This document shows positions 26,101-34,874 of a stretch of 64,000 nt of DNA, in pieces; the stretch's first letter is position 1; the number at the start of each line of letters is the position of its first letter. The translations under genes and the position numbers were made by a program. Source of the stretch: Chelatococcus sp. (GTDB lineage: Bacteria; Pseudomonadota; Alphaproteobacteria; Rhizobiales; Beijerinckiaceae). The DNA lies in NCBI GenBank assembly GCA_003248805.1, contig QFQY01000016.1, forward strand, positions 1 through 64,000, in the 5' to 3' direction. The notes under the pieces were generated by a model. It was not told where the DNA came from. It searched no databases and saw nothing but the letters and a program-made list of their open reading frames with translations.

Positions 26101-26167
26101 TCGGGCGCTTGTTGCCGGCGGGACGAGTGATAGAGTTCGGGCGTCACCCCTCCGGAGCCATGACAGC

Positions 26168-26914
26168 GTGACGCGCCCGTTACGTGATGCACCGCAATTC
26201 TACCTGACCTCGCCGACCGCGTGTCCCTACCTGCCCGGGCGCGAGGAGCGGAAGGTGTTCACGCATCTCGTCGGTCCGCGGGCGGGAGACCTCAACAACG
26301 TGCTGAGCCAGGGCGGCTTCAGGCGCTCGCAGAGCATCGCCTATCGCCCGGCCTGCGAGACCTGCCGCGCCTGCATTTCGGTGCGTATCTGCGTCGGCGA
26401 GTTCCGGCTCTCGCGCAGCTTCCGCAAGGTGCTCTCCCACAACAGCGATCTCGTCGGCGAGGTGCGCCCGCCGCAGCCGCGCTCGGAGCACTACTCCCTG
26501 TTTCGCGGCTATGTCGAAGCACGCCATCCCGACGGCGGCATGGCCACGATGACGGCGCTCGACTTCGCGATGATGGTCGAGGACACACATGTCGAGACGA
26601 GCCTGATCGAATACCGCCGGCGCGGACCGGACTCCGGCTTCACCGGGCGCGGCCAGGGCGACCTCTACGCCGTGGCGCTGACCGACAAGCTGAACGACGG
26701 CCTCTCCATGGTCTACTCGATCTACGACCCCGCGCTGGAGCCGCGCTCGCTGGGCACCTTCATGGTGCTCGACCATATCGAGCGGGCGCGCCGGCTCGGC
26801 CTGCCCTATGTCTATCTCGGATACTGGGTCGATGGCTCGCCCAAGATGTCCTACAAGGCGCGCTTCCTGCCGCAGGAACGCCTCATGCCGCAGGGCTGGG
26901 AGCGCGTGGGCTAA
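26168..26914 (+). CDS. bpt: N-end rule aminoacyl-tRNA-protein transferase (Bpt/Ate family)
   Basis: Enzymes of this family add Leu (Bpt) or Arg (Ate) from tRNA to N-terminal Asp/Glu or oxidised Cys of proteins, marking them for ClpAP degradation. The 248-aa protein shows FYLTSPTACPYLPGREERKVF near the start, YRPACETCRACISVRI near residue 65, and GYWVDGSPKMSYKARFLPQE near the C-terminus, all typical. The start is GTG at 26168. Alphaproteobacterial members are usually labelled arginyltransferase, but biochemically characterised bacterial ones of this size are leucyltransferases, so the amino acid donor is uncertain. Confidence 0.93.
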   Translation: MTRPLRDAPQFYLTSPTACPYLPGREERKVFTHLVGPRAGDLNNVLSQGGFRRSQSIAYRPACETCRACISVRICVGEFRLSRSFRKVLSHNSDLVGEVRPPQPRSEHYSLFRGYVEARHPDGGMATMTALDFAMMVEDTHVETSLIEYRRRGPDSGFTGRGQGDLYAVALTDKLNDGLSMVYSIYDPALEPRSLGTFMVLDHIERARRLGLPYVYLGYWVDGSPKMSYKARFLPQERLMPQGWERVG

Positions 26915-27091
26915 AGCCGCCGCCTCGCCGGACAAGCCGCCTGCCCTCTCGGCGCCCTCCGGCTAAACCGTTTGAAACGCATCGGGGCTGTGCCGAAAAC
27001 GCGCTTGCGGCGCCGTGCACGCGCCCGCAATCTCCGTCCAACGGCCCGCGCCGAGCATCGCTCGGCCGGCAGAGGCCGGCGCGGAGGAACG

Positions 27092-27739
27092 ATGAGCGAT
27101 ACCCTGACCGAGCGGCTCGAGCGCTGCTACACCGGCATCATCCACGACGTCATGCGCGGCATGGGTCTGACCGACTTCACCCTGCCGCCGGCATTGCGGC
27201 CTCTCCTGCCGGGAACCAAGCTCGCCGGCCCGGCCTTCACGGTCGAAGGCAAGACCGGCGAGTTCGACGCGCATGAGACGCTGCTGGGCTGGACCGGCCT
27301 GCTCTCGGCGGCCAAGCCCGGCCATGTCTGGGTCTGCCAGCCCAATACCGAGGAGGTCGCCCTGATGGGCGAGCTCTCGGCCGAGACGCTGAAGAACAAG
27401 GGCGTGCGCGGCTGCGTCATCGACGGGCTTTCGCGCGACACCGAATTCATGATCGAGATGGGCTTCCAGGCCTTTTTCAAGGCCTACACGCCGCGCGACA
27501 TCGTCGGCGTCTGGCTGCCCAAGGCCGTCGACGAGCCGATCAAGATCGGCGAGGTCTGGATCCGGCCGGGCGACTACATCCTCGGCGACCGCGACGGGGT
27601 GGTGCGCATCCCGGCCGAGATCGTCGAGGAGGTTCTGGCGAAGGCCGAGGCCGCGATCTCGACGGAGAACAAGGTTCGCACCGCGATCCTGGCCGGGACC
27701 GATCCGCAAGAAGCCTATCTGCAATACGGAAAATTCTGA
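27092..27739 (+). CDS. RraA-family protein, probable aldolase
   Basis: A 215-aa protein of the RraA/4-hydroxy-4-methyl-2-oxoglutarate aldolase fold. The metal/substrate region GVRGCVIDGLSRDTEFM near residue 105-120 contains the conserved Arg-Asp pair of active aldolases, and PGDYILGDRDGVVRIP near residue 160 is typical. It is preceded by GGAGGAACG, and ATG 27092 fits the family start. It is followed within 81 bp by two UxaA-type dehydratase subunit genes, so it more likely cleaves a dehydrated sugar acid than inhibits RNase E. Confidence 0.85.
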   Translation: MSDTLTERLERCYTGIIHDVMRGMGLTDFTLPPALRPLLPGTKLAGPAFTVEGKTGEFDAHETLLGWTGLLSAAKPGHVWVCQPNTEEVALMGELSAETLKNKGVRGCVIDGLSRDTEFMIEMGFQAFFKAYTPRDIVGVWLPKAVDEPIKIGEVWIRPGDYILGDRDGVVRIPAEIVEEVLAKAEAAISTENKVRTAILAGTDPQEAYLQYGKF

Positions 27740-27820
27740 GCCCGTCGCCGTCTCGTTCCGCCTCGCCTCCGGGCGAGGCGCGAGGAGGCGGGGCTGCCGC
27801 GACACGGGAATGGCCGCGCC

Positions 27821-28138
27821 ATGCAAACCCATGACTCCCGCCTGATCCTGCTCGATCCGCGCGACAACGTGCTCGTCGCCCGGACCCGGCTTGCGGCCGG
27901 CGAACGCATCCAGACGGGAACGGGTCCGGCCACTCTCGACCGCGATGTCGCGCTGGCCCACAAGGTCGCCCGGCAACCGATCGCGGCCGGGGACACGATC
28001 CTGAAATACGGCGCGCCGATCGGCGTGGCGACCGACGCCATTGCGGCCGGCGCCCATGTCCATGTCCACAACATGAAGAGCGCCTACACGCCGACCTACC
28101 ATCTCGAGGACGAGCGCAAGGCGGGAGCGTCGGCATGA
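27821..28138 (+). CDS. UxaA-family dehydratase, small (SAF) subunit
   Basis: A 105-aa SAF-domain protein equivalent to the N-terminal domain of altronate or galactarate dehydratase (UxaA/GarD), or to SuyA of sulfolactate sulfo-lyase. Visible are LDPRDNVLVARTRLAAGE near residue 10, LAHKVARQPIAAGDTILKYG near residue 45 and a His-containing HVHVHNMKS near residue 80. It encodes only the SAF domain, with the catalytic domain in the next gene, which overlaps its stop by four bases. The substrate is not known. Confidence 0.83.
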   Translation: MQTHDSRLILLDPRDNVLVARTRLAAGERIQTGTGPATLDRDVALAHKVARQPIAAGDTILKYGAPIGVATDAIAAGAHVHVHNMKSAYTPTYHLEDERKAGASA

Positions 28139-29334
28139 CCACGATGCGTGGCTATCTCCGGTCAGACGGCCGCAAGGGCATCCGCAACACGGTCGCGGTG
28201 GCCTATCTCGTCGAATGCGCCCACCATGTCGCCCGCGAGATCGCCCTGCCCTGGCGCGAGCACGACGTGCACGCCATCGGGTTCCCGGGCTGCTACCCCA
28301 ACGCCTACGCCGAGCGGATGATGGAGCGGCTCTGCACCCATCCCAATGTCGGGGCGGTGCTGCTGGTCTCGCTGGGCTGCGAGAGCTTCAACAAATACGC
28401 GCTGGAGCGCACCGTGCGCGCCTCCGGCCGGCCGGTGAAGACCATCGTCATCCAGGGCACCGGCGGCACCCGCGCCTCGATCCGCGAAGGCCGCGCCTGG
28501 GTCGAGCAGCAGCGCGCGGCTCTCGACGCGCAGGAGACCGTGCCGATGGCGGTTTCGGAACTCGTCGTCGGCACCGTCTGCGGGGGCTCGGACGGCACCT
28601 CGGGCATCACCGGCAACCCGGCGGCCGGGCGCGCCTTCGACCGGCTGATCGCGGAGGGCGCTGCCTGCATCTTCGAGGAGACCGGCGAACTGATCGGCTG
28701 CGAGCACATCATGGCCGCGCGCGCCCTCACGCCGGAGCTCGGCGCCGAGCTGGAGCGATCTGTCGCCAAGGCGGCGCGCTACTACGCCACGCTCGGCTAC
28801 GGCTCCTTCGCCGCCGGCAATGCCGAGGGCGGGCTGTCGACGATCGAGGAGAAGTCGATGGGCGCCTATGCCAAGTCGGGCGCCTCGCCGATCTCCGGCC
28901 TGATCAAGCCCGGGGACGTGCCGCCGCATGGCGGGCTCTATCTGCTCGACGTCGTGCCGGACGGCGAGGTGCGCTTCGGCTTTCCCAACATCAACGACAA
29001 CGCCGAGATCGCGGAGCTGATCGCCTGCGGGGCGCATTGCGTGCTGTTCGTGACAGGGCGCGGCTCGGTCGTCGGCTCTGCGATCTCGCCGGTGGTCAAG
29101 ATCTGCGCCAATCCCGAGACCTATCGGCGCATGGCCGACGACATGGACGTCGACGCCGGGCGCATCCTCGAGGGGCGAGCGAGCCTCGACGAGGTCGGAG
29201 AGGAGATCCGCGACCTCGTCGTCTCGCTCGGACGAGGCGGCAAGACGAAGTCCGAGGAACTCGGCCATCAGGAATTCATCCTGACCTACAAGAGCTTCGA
29301 GCCGCTGGGACCGGCCTGCCTGCCGGCCGCGTAA
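28135..29334 (+). CDS. UxaA-family dehydratase, large subunit
   Basis: A 399-aa protein corresponding to the C-terminal catalytic domain of UxaA/GarD-type Fe2+-dependent sugar-acid dehydratases, or SuyB. Motifs include GYLRSDGRKGIRNTVAVAYLVEC near the start, IGFPGCYPN near residue 45, LGCES near residue 82 and GGSDGTSGITGNPA near residue 150. It overlaps the small-subunit gene by four bases and follows an RraA-like aldolase. Together they could convert a hydroxy acid by dehydration and retro-aldol cleavage to pyruvate-type products. Distinction between altronate, galactarate and sulfolactate needs experiment. Confidence 0.85.
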   Translation: MTTMRGYLRSDGRKGIRNTVAVAYLVECAHHVAREIALPWREHDVHAIGFPGCYPNAYAERMMERLCTHPNVGAVLLVSLGCESFNKYALERTVRASGRPVKTIVIQGTGGTRASIREGRAWVEQQRAALDAQETVPMAVSELVVGTVCGGSDGTSGITGNPAAGRAFDRLIAEGAACIFEETGELIGCEHIMAARALTPELGAELERSVAKAARYYATLGYGSFAAGNAEGGLSTIEEKSMGAYAKSGASPISGLIKPGDVPPHGGLYLLDVVPDGEVRFGFPNINDNAEIAELIACGAHCVLFVTGRGSVVGSAISPVVKICANPETYRRMADDMDVDAGRILEGRASLDEVGEEIRDLVVSLGRGGKTKSEELGHQEFILTYKSFEPLGPACLPAA

Positions 29335-29425
29335 ACGCCCCGCGCCGGCCCCGCCCTGCGGCCTACAGATTTCGTTCACCCCGATCCGGAGCAATTGTTG
29401 CGCGGGAAGCACCTCGCGCGGCAAG

Positions 29426-29460
29426 AAAAAGGCTTGCGCGGCGGGCACGCAAGCCTCGCG
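29426..29460 (-). terminator. Orphan minus-strand terminator-like hairpin
   Basis: AGGCTTGCG and CGCAAGCCT form a perfect 9-bp stem around a 9-base loop. On the minus strand the stem is followed by TTTTTCTTGCC, a good U-tract, while the plus strand lacks one. No minus-strand gene ends here, so either an unannotated antisense transcript is terminated or the hairpin ends the upstream UxaA transcript inefficiently. Confidence 0.5.
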
Positions 29461-29498
29461 CAAGCTCTGTGTGTTCTTGATAACGGCTCGGAGGTGCC

Positions 29499-30572
29499 AT
29501 GCTACACTCGCTGTATCAGCTCGCTACCGAGACCTCGCCCAAGTCGCGCCGCCTTCTGCTGCGTGCCGTGACGAAGCTCTTCTTCTACGACCCGATCCCG
29601 ACGACGAGCTCGAAGCAGCATTACGGTGAGATCGCGCTGTCGACGCTGCCGCATATCGGCGACAAGGCGCGCCGCTCCTATGCCGACAACGTCGCCGCGG
29701 AACCGAACCTGCCCCACAGCGTGGCGACCGCCCTCGCCGGCGACCGCGAAAGCGAGGTGGCGCGCCTGGTGCTGCGGCTTTCGCCGGTCCTGACCGATCG
29801 CGACCTCGCTGCCATCGCGCTCAACCAGTCGCAGGGACACCTGGCCGCCATCGCCGAGCGCGCGCGCCTGTCCGAGAAGGTCACCGACATCCTCGTCGAG
29901 CGCGGCGACAATGGCGTTCTGAATACGGTCGGCGGCAACGAGGGCGCGCAATTCTCGGACATCGGCTTCGAACAGTTGCTCGAGCGCGGCCGCGAGGCGC
30001 CGGAAATCCATCGCACCGTGGCGGTGCGCTCGGACCTGACGGAGAAGCGCGCGGAGCGCGTCATGCGCCTGCTCGTCGAACTCGGCAACGAGGGCGATGG
30101 CAGCCGCGACGCGAATGACGACGTCGTCGCGATCGCGCAGGAGGCGCGCAAGCAGCGGCTGGAAGTGTCCGGGCTGCTGACGGACCTGGCGCAGGAGACG
30201 CGCGCGCTGGACGATGTGCTGCTGATGCTCGCGGAGGAGGATCGCGCCTATCATCTCGCCCAGGTCCTCGCGTCCCAATCGACGACCAGCGTGGACTATG
30301 CGCTGCAGACGCTGCTGCGCCGAAGCGCCAACGGCATCTCCCTCATCTGCCGCGCGCTCGATGTGGGCTATCCGGCCTTCGCAGCGATCCTCGCCCTACG
30401 GGCGCGACGGCTGATGTTCGCCAACAAGCGCATCGAGGACGATCTGCGCAACTACGCCATCGTCGACGCGACCGCCGCGCAGCAGAGCATCCGCTTCGCG
30501 CGCATGACGGCGAAGCTCTCGGAAGGAAAATCCGCGGCCTTCATCGCGAATGGCAGCCGGGTGCGCCACTGA
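29499..30572 (+). CDS. DUF2336 protein (first tandem copy)
   Basis: A 357-aa, mostly alpha-helical protein of the DUF2336 family, which is widespread in Alphaproteobacteria and has no proven function. The repeat-like helical segments include SYADNVAAEPNLPHSV near residue 60, VARLVLRLSPVLTDRDLAAIA near residue 85 and SEKVTDILVERGD near residue 125, resembling HEAT-type repeats. GGAGGTGCC lies directly before the ATG. The next gene is a paralogue with conserved motifs and the same start alignment, 64 bp downstream. Confidence 0.85.
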   Translation: MLHSLYQLATETSPKSRRLLLRAVTKLFFYDPIPTTSSKQHYGEIALSTLPHIGDKARRSYADNVAAEPNLPHSVATALAGDRESEVARLVLRLSPVLTDRDLAAIALNQSQGHLAAIAERARLSEKVTDILVERGDNGVLNTVGGNEGAQFSDIGFEQLLERGREAPEIHRTVAVRSDLTEKRAERVMRLLVELGNEGDGSRDANDDVVAIAQEARKQRLEVSGLLTDLAQETRALDDVLLMLAEEDRAYHLAQVLASQSTTSVDYALQTLLRRSANGISLICRALDVGYPAFAAILALRARRLMFANKRIEDDLRNYAIVDATAAQQSIRFARMTAKLSEGKSAAFIANGSRVRH

Positions 30573-30636
30573 TCTTAAGGGTAAATCAAGCTGCCGCGCG
30601 GCATGGTCGGGCGCGATGACGCAAACGAGTCCTCCC

Positions 30637-31662
30637 ATGCTCCTCGAACTGACCCGCATGCCCGCGGAAATGTCTTCGGACGCACGCAGGCAATTGCTCA
30701 ACGCGGTGACCGATCTCTTCCTGCTGGACCAGGACCCCAGCACGGTCGCCCAGGAGCATTACGGGCAGATCGCGTTGCAGTCCCTGCCTCATCTGGACGA
30801 TGGCGACCGCAAGGCCTATGCCGACAACGTCGCAGCCGCTCCGACGCTGCCCCACGCCGTCGCGGTCAAGCTGGCCGGCGACGCGGACGCGGACGTGGCG
30901 CGGCTCGTCCTCTCGCTCTCGCCCGTCCTGACCGACGCCGATCTCGCGGCCATCGCCGTCAGCCAGTCGCAGCGCCATCTCGTCGCCATCGCCGAGCGCA
31001 CGCAGCTCTCCGAGAGCGTGACCGACATCCTCGTCGAGCGCGGCGACCGCCAGGTGCTGTCGACCGTCAGCAGCAACGAGGGTGCCCGGCTCTCCGACAA
31101 GGGCTTCGACAAGCTGATCGAACGCGGCGGCGGCGACGCCGAGATCAGCCTCAACATGTCGAAGCGCTCCGACACCTCGCCCGACCGCGCGCAGCGCATG
31201 CTCCAGATCGTCGAGCGCCTCAGCGCCGAAGGCAGCCTCTGGACCAATCCGGGCGACGCGGCTGCGACGCTCGCGCGGCAGGCGCGCCAGCAGCGGCTCG
31301 AAGTCAAGCTGCTCCTGGCCGACCTCGCCGCCAAGCGGCGCGGGCCCGACGAGGTGGTGACGATGCTCGCGGACGAGGATCGCGCCTATCATCTCGCTCA
31401 GGTCCTGGCGCAGATCTCCGGCATCACGACCGAGCAGGCCCTGCGGGTGCTGATGCAGCGCGACGCCAGCGGCATCGTGGTGACATGCCGCTCCCTCGAT
31501 ATCGGGAGCGACGCCTTCCGCGCCATCCTCGGGCTGCGAGCGCGCCGGCTCTATTTCCCCTCTGGAAAGATCGAGGACGATCTCGAGGCCTATCTCAAGC
31601 TCGACATGGCCACGGCGGAGCGCACGCTCCGGTTCCTGAAACTCAAGGTCAAGCTGGCCTGA
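30637..31662 (+). CDS. DUF2336 protein (second tandem copy)
   Basis: A 341-aa paralogue of the preceding protein: YADNVAAAPTLPHAV, VARLVLSLSPVLTDADLAAIA and SESVTDILVERGD align without gaps. The start at 30637 (MLLELTRMPAEMSSD) was chosen because it aligns with the first copy's MLHSLYQLATETSPK; ATG 30616 is another option, and neither has a strong ribosome binding site. The two genes clearly arose by tandem duplication. The first ends in KGSAAFIANGSRVRH-like residues absent here, so the C-termini have diverged. Confidence 0.85.
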   Translation: MLLELTRMPAEMSSDARRQLLNAVTDLFLLDQDPSTVAQEHYGQIALQSLPHLDDGDRKAYADNVAAAPTLPHAVAVKLAGDADADVARLVLSLSPVLTDADLAAIAVSQSQRHLVAIAERTQLSESVTDILVERGDRQVLSTVSSNEGARLSDKGFDKLIERGGGDAEISLNMSKRSDTSPDRAQRMLQIVERLSAEGSLWTNPGDAAATLARQARQQRLEVKLLLADLAAKRRGPDEVVTMLADEDRAYHLAQVLAQISGITTEQALRVLMQRDASGIVVTCRSLDIGSDAFRAILGLRARRLYFPSGKIEDDLEAYLKLDMATAERTLRFLKLKVKLA

Positions 31663-31755
31663 GGGCGCGTGGCCGACGGCGCCGCGCCACAAATCCGCGA
31701 CATTCGCCGGGCCTCGTGCTAGCCTGCACGAAGTCAGAACGAGGGTCGCCGCCCA

Positions 31756-32361
31756 GTGAGGTTCCCGCTCCTTCCCGCTGTCGCCGGCGCGCTCGCCCTT
31801 GGCGCGATTCCTGCGCATGCGCAGCTCGCGCTGCCGCTGACGGGCTTCGCCGCCCTGCCCTCCTTCGCCTGGGACCGGCCGACGACGGAACCCGGCGGCG
31901 TGCGCTGGGACGGCTCCTATGCCCGGATCTCCAGCGGCTTCCAGGTCACGAGCTCGAAGCGGCTCGGCGGCAATGCCGGCCCGATCTTCGGGCTGGAGGC
32001 CGGGACGATGCGGCAAGAGGGCAATTTCGTCTACGGCGTCGTCGGCGCGCTCTCCTATATGCCGGCCATCGGGGGCTACGGCACGCCGGGCTTCGGCACG
32101 ACGGCCTACACGCAGGACTTCGCAGGCGCTTTCCAGGTCAAGGCCGGCGTGCTGGTGACGCCGGAGGTGCTTCTCTACACCAAGGTCGGCATGGCGGCGG
32201 TGAACGAGACCTGGCGCTATGGCGCGACGCCGTTCTCCGCGCCGTTCAGCCGCAGCGACATCGCGGTCAGGCCCGAAGCGCGGGCCGGCGTCGAATGGGC
32301 GGTGACGGACAAGGTCACGCTCGGGCTCGAAGTCGGCGTGATCGGCCAGGCTATCCGCTGA
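31756..32361 (+). CDS. Small outer-membrane beta-barrel protein
   Basis: A 201-aa protein with a signal peptide (MRFPLLPAVAGALALGAIPAHA, cleavage near residue 22) followed by alternating hydrophobic beta-strand-like segments and turns: WDGSYARISSGFQVTSSK, then FVYGVVGALSYMPA, and a C-terminal strand TLGLEVGVIGQAIR. This fits the Omp25/Omp31-like eight-stranded porin group, although the C-terminal residue is Arg rather than Phe. The start is GTG at 31756. It is followed by a palindromic repeat element and then convergent parC. Confidence 0.7.
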   Translation: MRFPLLPAVAGALALGAIPAHAQLALPLTGFAALPSFAWDRPTTEPGGVRWDGSYARISSGFQVTSSKRLGGNAGPIFGLEAGTMRQEGNFVYGVVGALSYMPAIGGYGTPGFGTTAYTQDFAGAFQVKAGVLVTPEVLLYTKVGMAAVNETWRYGATPFSAPFSRSDIAVRPEARAGVEWAVTDKVTLGLEVGVIGQAIR

Positions 32362-32421
32362 GACGGTGATTCAAGCGGCTGCGAAACCGATTCCGGCAAA
32401 GCATCCAAGTCATTGAGATAG

Positions 32422-32498
32422 CGTCATTCTCGGGCGTCGCGGAGCGAAGACCCGAGAATCTCGTCGAGGAGATGCTCGGGTCGAGCCCGAGCATGACG
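32422..32498. repeat. Palindromic intergenic repeat (REP-like)
   Basis: The outer arms CGTCATTCTCGGG and CCCGAGCATGACG pair at 12 of 13 positions, and inner arms (CTCGGG...CCCGAG; GAGATGCTCGGG...) give further hairpins. Its layout, CATGACG-type ends around two stem-loops, resembles repeats scattered through Alphaproteobacteria. Only one copy is in the window. Confidence 0.7.
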
Positions 32499-32504
32499 AC
32501 AGCC

Positions 32505-34751
32505 CTACCCGCCGAACTTGTTGCTCTTGGGGAAGCCCTTCGGCGGCAGTCGGCCGGCCTCCGCCCTGTGGCCGAGCCATTCCAGCAGGTCGGCCTGCGC
32601 GACGGTCCAGGTGCGGCCGGAGGTGTCCAGCCAGGTCAGCCCCTCGGCCAGCTTGAAGGTCCTGGCGTCGGAGACGCCGCCGTCCTTGTAGCGCTGCAGG
32701 CGCACGCCCTTGCCCCTGCCCATCTCGGCGACTTCGGAGACCGGGAAGCAGATGAGCTTGCGGTTCTCGCCGATGATCGCGACATGGTCGCCATCGGCCG
32801 GAACGGCGAGCATGGCCGTCTGCGGCGCGTCGACATTGAGCACCTGCCGGCCCTTGCGGGTGTTGGCGACGATGTCGTCGGCCGGCGCGACGAAGCCGCG
32901 CCCCTCCGTGCTCACCATCAACAGCTTCTGCCCCGGCCGGTAGGGGAAGGCGGAGACGATCTCGGCCGTCTCCTCCAGCTCGATCATCAGGCGCAGCGGA
33001 TCGCCGAAGCCGCGCCCGCCCGGCAGCTTCGACGCCTCGAGCGTGAAGACCTTGCCGTTGGAGGCCAGAACCAGGAGCTTCGCCGTCGTTTCGGTGAAGA
33101 AGGCGGTCTTCAGGCCGTCATCGCCCTTGAAGCTGAAGGTCGAGTGGTCCTGGACATGGCCCTTGAGCGCCCGGATCCAGCCCTTCTTCGAGATGACGAC
33201 GGTGATCGGCTCGCGCTCGACCATGGCCTGCGTCAGGTCGATATCGGTCGTATCCGGCATGTCGGCGAAGCCGGTCCGGCGCTTGCCGATCGCCGTCTCG
33301 GGGCCGAAGAGCTTCTTCACCTCGCGGATGTCGTGCGAGATCAGCTTCCACTGCTTGGGCTCGGAGCCGAGCAGCTCCTCGATCTGGCCCTTCTCCGTCG
33401 TCAGTTCGTCGAGCTCGGTCTTGAGCGCCATCTCCTCGAGCTTGCGCAGCGCGCGCAGGCGCGTGTCGAGGATGGCGTTGGCCTGGATCTCGGTGAGCTC
33501 GAAGACGCGCATCAGCTCGATCTTCGGCTCGTCCTCCTCGCGGATGATCTTGATGACCCGGTCGAGGTCCAGATAGACGATGAGCAGGCCGCGCAGGATT
33601 TCGAGACGCTTCTCGATCTGGCCGAGCCGGAAGCGCGAGCGCCGCAGCAGCACCTCTCGGCGATGGTCGAGCCAGGCGCGCAGAGCCTCGTTCAGGCCGA
33701 GCACGCGCGGCACCAGCCCGCCGGTCAGCACGTTCATGTTCATCGGAATGCGCGCCTCCAGCTCCGAGAGCCGGAAGAGCGATTCCATCATCAGCGCGGG
33801 ATCGACATTGCGGGCGCGCGGCTCGATGACGATGCGGATGTCCTCGGCCGACTCGTCGCGCAGATCGGCGACCAGCGGCAGCTTCCGCTCGTTGAGGAGC
33901 TCGGCGATCTTCTCGATCAGGCGGCCCTTCTGGACCATGTAGGGAATCTCGGTGACGACGACGTGCCAGGCGCCGCGCTCGAGATCCTCCTTGACCCAGC
34001 GCGCGCGGGTGCGGAAGGCGCCGCGGCCGGTGCGGTAGGTCTCCGCCATCGAGGCGCGGCTCTCGACGATGATGCCGCCGGTCGGAAAGTCGGGACCCTG
34101 CACGAAGGTCATCAGTTGCTCGGAGGACGTCTCCGGGTGCTGGATCAGGTAGAGCGCGGCATCGCAGAGTTCCGCCGCGTTGTGGGGCGGGATCGAGGTC
34201 GCCATGCCGACCGCGATGCCCTGCGAGCCGTTGGCCAGCAGATTCGGGAAGGCGGCCGGCAGGACGACCGGCTCCTCGTCCTCGCCGTTATAGGTCTCGC
34301 GGAAATCGACCGCGTCCTCCTCCAGCCCGTCGAGCAGGAGGCGCGCGACCTCGGTCATGCGCGCTTCGGTGTAGCGGTAGGCGGCGGCGTTATCGCCGTC
34401 GATATTGCCGAAATTGCCCTGCCCGTCGACGAGCGGATAGCGTTGGGCGAAATCCTGCGCGAGGCGCACCAGCGCGTCGTAGACCGACTGGTCGCCATGC
34501 GGATGGAACTTACCGATGACGTCGCCGACGATGCGGGCGCATTTCTTGTGGACCTGGCCCGGGTCGAGCCGCAGCAGCCGCATGGCGTGCAGGATGCGGC
34601 GGTGGACCGGCTTCAGCCCGTCGCGCGCATCCGGCAGGGCGCGGTGCATGATGGTGGACAGCGCATAGGCGAGATAGCGCTCCTCGAGCGCCGATTTCAG
34701 ATCGATGCGCTCGGCTTCCCCCTCCGGCGGCGGATCGACCGGTTTACCCAT
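32505..34751 (-). CDS. parC: DNA topoisomerase IV subunit A
   Basis: ParC forms the DNA-cleaving half of topoisomerase IV, which unlinks replicated chromosomes. The 748-aa protein begins with LKSALEERYLAYALSTIMHRALPD near residue 20, has the winged-helix region with HPHGDQSVYDALVRLAQDF near residue 80 and the active-site Tyr in AAAYRYTEARM near residue 120. The C-terminal beta-pinwheel repeats follow from about residue 500 (for example GRQVLNVDAPQTAML). The chain is unlike GyrA in lacking a full GyrA box. It is convergent with the preceding small barrel gene. Confidence 0.95.
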   Translation of the reverse strand: MGKPVDPPPEGEAERIDLKSALEERYLAYALSTIMHRALPDARDGLKPVHRRILHAMRLLRLDPGQVHKKCARIVGDVIGKFHPHGDQSVYDALVRLAQDFAQRYPLVDGQGNFGNIDGDNAAAYRYTEARMTEVARLLLDGLEEDAVDFRETYNGEDEEPVVLPAAFPNLLANGSQGIAVGMATSIPPHNAAELCDAALYLIQHPETSSEQLMTFVQGPDFPTGGIIVESRASMAETYRTGRGAFRTRARWVKEDLERGAWHVVVTEIPYMVQKGRLIEKIAELLNERKLPLVADLRDESAEDIRIVIEPRARNVDPALMMESLFRLSELEARIPMNMNVLTGGLVPRVLGLNEALRAWLDHRREVLLRRSRFRLGQIEKRLEILRGLLIVYLDLDRVIKIIREEDEPKIELMRVFELTEIQANAILDTRLRALRKLEEMALKTELDELTTEKGQIEELLGSEPKQWKLISHDIREVKKLFGPETAIGKRRTGFADMPDTTDIDLTQAMVEREPITVVISKKGWIRALKGHVQDHSTFSFKGDDGLKTAFFTETTAKLLVLASNGKVFTLEASKLPGGRGFGDPLRLMIELEETAEIVSAFPYRPGQKLLMVSTEGRGFVAPADDIVANTRKGRQVLNVDAPQTAMLAVPADGDHVAIIGENRKLICFPVSEVAEMGRGKGVRLQRYKDGGVSDARTFKLAEGLTWLDTSGRTWTVAQADLLEWLGHRAEAGRLPPKGFPKSNKFGG

Positions 34752-34874
34752 GCCTCGCTGGCCTCTCGTCTCGTCGAAATCTCGCGCGGCTTCTATGGCA
34801 CGTCGCGAATCAGCCCGCCAGAACGATGCCGTTCCCGGGCTATGCGCGCAAATCCCATGGCGCGATTTCGCTGC

